Source: Dillenia suffruticosa
Taxonomy: Eukaryota > Streptophyta > Magnoliopsida > Dilleniales > Dilleniaceae
Direction: 5' to 3'
NCBI GenBank assembly: GCA_033439265.1
Contig: JAVTVX010000027.1
Coordinates: forward strand, 6,215,001-6,279,000
DNA: 64,000 nt
Positions 63,545 through 64,000 of this stretch are shown piece after piece; the stretch's first letter is position 1; every line of letters starts with the position of its first letter. The notes beneath the pieces were generated by a model that ran no database searches, had not been told where the DNA came from, and worked only from the letters and a program-made list of their open reading frames with translations. A program made the translations under genes and the position numbers.

Positions 63545-63927
63545 ATGATGAATTCGAACAGTGAAGCTCAGCATCAGCGTATTGCGAGAATCTCAGCTCA
63601 TCTCAACCCATCGAATTCCACGGTACCCATCTCTCTTATCTGTTTTCCCAATTTCAGTTTCATTCATCTTTTTTAGGGTTTCTGATTTTGGGATTATAAA
63701 ATTGTTAAAAGATGGAGCAAGGCACATTGTTGGGAAGAACGAATTGCCGATCAAAAGGAGGAGCCTCCGGATTCAAAGTAGCAATACTGGGAGCAGCAGG
63801 AGGAATAGGTCAACCTTTGGCTATGTTGATGAAGATGAATCCTCTTGTCTCTGTTCTTCATCTCTATGATGTTGTCAATACCCCTGGAGTTACTGCTGAT
63901 ATCAGTCACATGGATACTGGTGCTGTG
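63545..63927 (+). CDS. glyoxysomal (peroxisomal) NAD-malate dehydrogenase, first two exons
   Basis: The enzyme interconverts malate and oxaloacetate with NAD in peroxisomes, supporting fatty-acid beta-oxidation and photorespiration. Exon 1 (63545-63622, 26 codons) encodes a short N-terminus with RIARISAHL, a PTS2 signal (R-I-x5-H-L) that directs peroxisomal import. Exon 2 (63712-63927, 72 codons) joins in phase 0 across an 89-nt GT-AG intron. It gives the Rossmann entry [18 protein letters not shown], then [20 protein letters not shown], and ends ...GAV before a GT donor. Blocks and order match plant glyoxysomal MDH. Two start ATGs are adjacent; I took the first. The rest of the gene lies beyond the window. 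No lesion is seen. Confidence 0.92.
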
Positions 63928-64000
63928 GTATATGGCAGTGATATCAAACAACATCTTCCTTGAATTGACTTAAGTCGGTTGTTTGAAACTTCCGTTCTTA

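Overview
The window looks like nuclear DNA of a flowering plant, probably a eudicot. It is AT-rich, its genes are spliced with short exons, and the proteins are plant types: glyoxysomal malate dehydrogenase with a PTS2 signal, plant alpha-tubulin, a HAESA-like receptor kinase, and plant-form COX6a. CT/GA and AT microsatellites, LINE, hAT and Ty3/gypsy remnants fill the gaps. No species can be named from the sequence alone.

Layout. 1-4.2 kb: no gene supported. 4.4-5.8 kb (-): intact single-exon mitochondrial cysteine desulfurase (NFS1 type). 5.9-12.1 kb: AT-rich intergenic DNA with a cluster of ACGT boxes and a diverged 0.2-kb direct repeat. 12.2-15.9 kb (+): gene for a very acidic Glu/Ser-rich membrane-anchored protein with an apparent 5'-UTR intron. 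17.7-26.0 kb (-): a COX6a gene in four small exons. Its last exon, only 35 nt, lies 7.7 kb from the third, and a nest of Ty3/gypsy-type fossils fills the intron. 26-31 kb: SINE-like and LINE scraps. 31.3-32.3 kb (-): single-exon conserved plant protein of unknown function. 34.9-37.5 kb (-): spliced but frame-broken gene or pseudogene of unrecognised family. 38.7-42.3 kb: decayed autonomous-type hAT transposon with GC-rich ends. 42.9-45.4 kb (-): intact alpha-tubulin gene in four exons whose product lacks the usual terminal Tyr. 46.75-50.4 kb (-): HSL2-like receptor-kinase pseudogene that keeps its family intron. 51.95-53.3 kb: Ty3/gypsy gag fossil. 54.2-56.0 kb: unusual T-rich minisatellite. 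60.2-61.2 kb: second, non-autonomous element with hAT-like GC-rich ends. 61.6-62.9 kb (-): 5'-truncated LINE with poly(A). 63.5 kb to the edge (+): first two exons of glyoxysomal malate dehydrogenase.

The genes form no operon or cluster. Two serve mitochondria (NFS1 for Fe-S clusters, COX6a for respiration), one peroxisomes, one the cytoskeleton. I found no convincing undescribed multi-gene system. The most useful results are the long COX6a intron with its tiny remote exon, the alpha-tubulin C-terminus, the intron-bearing HSL2-like pseudogene, the T-rich minisatellite, and the pair of elements sharing hAT-type ends.
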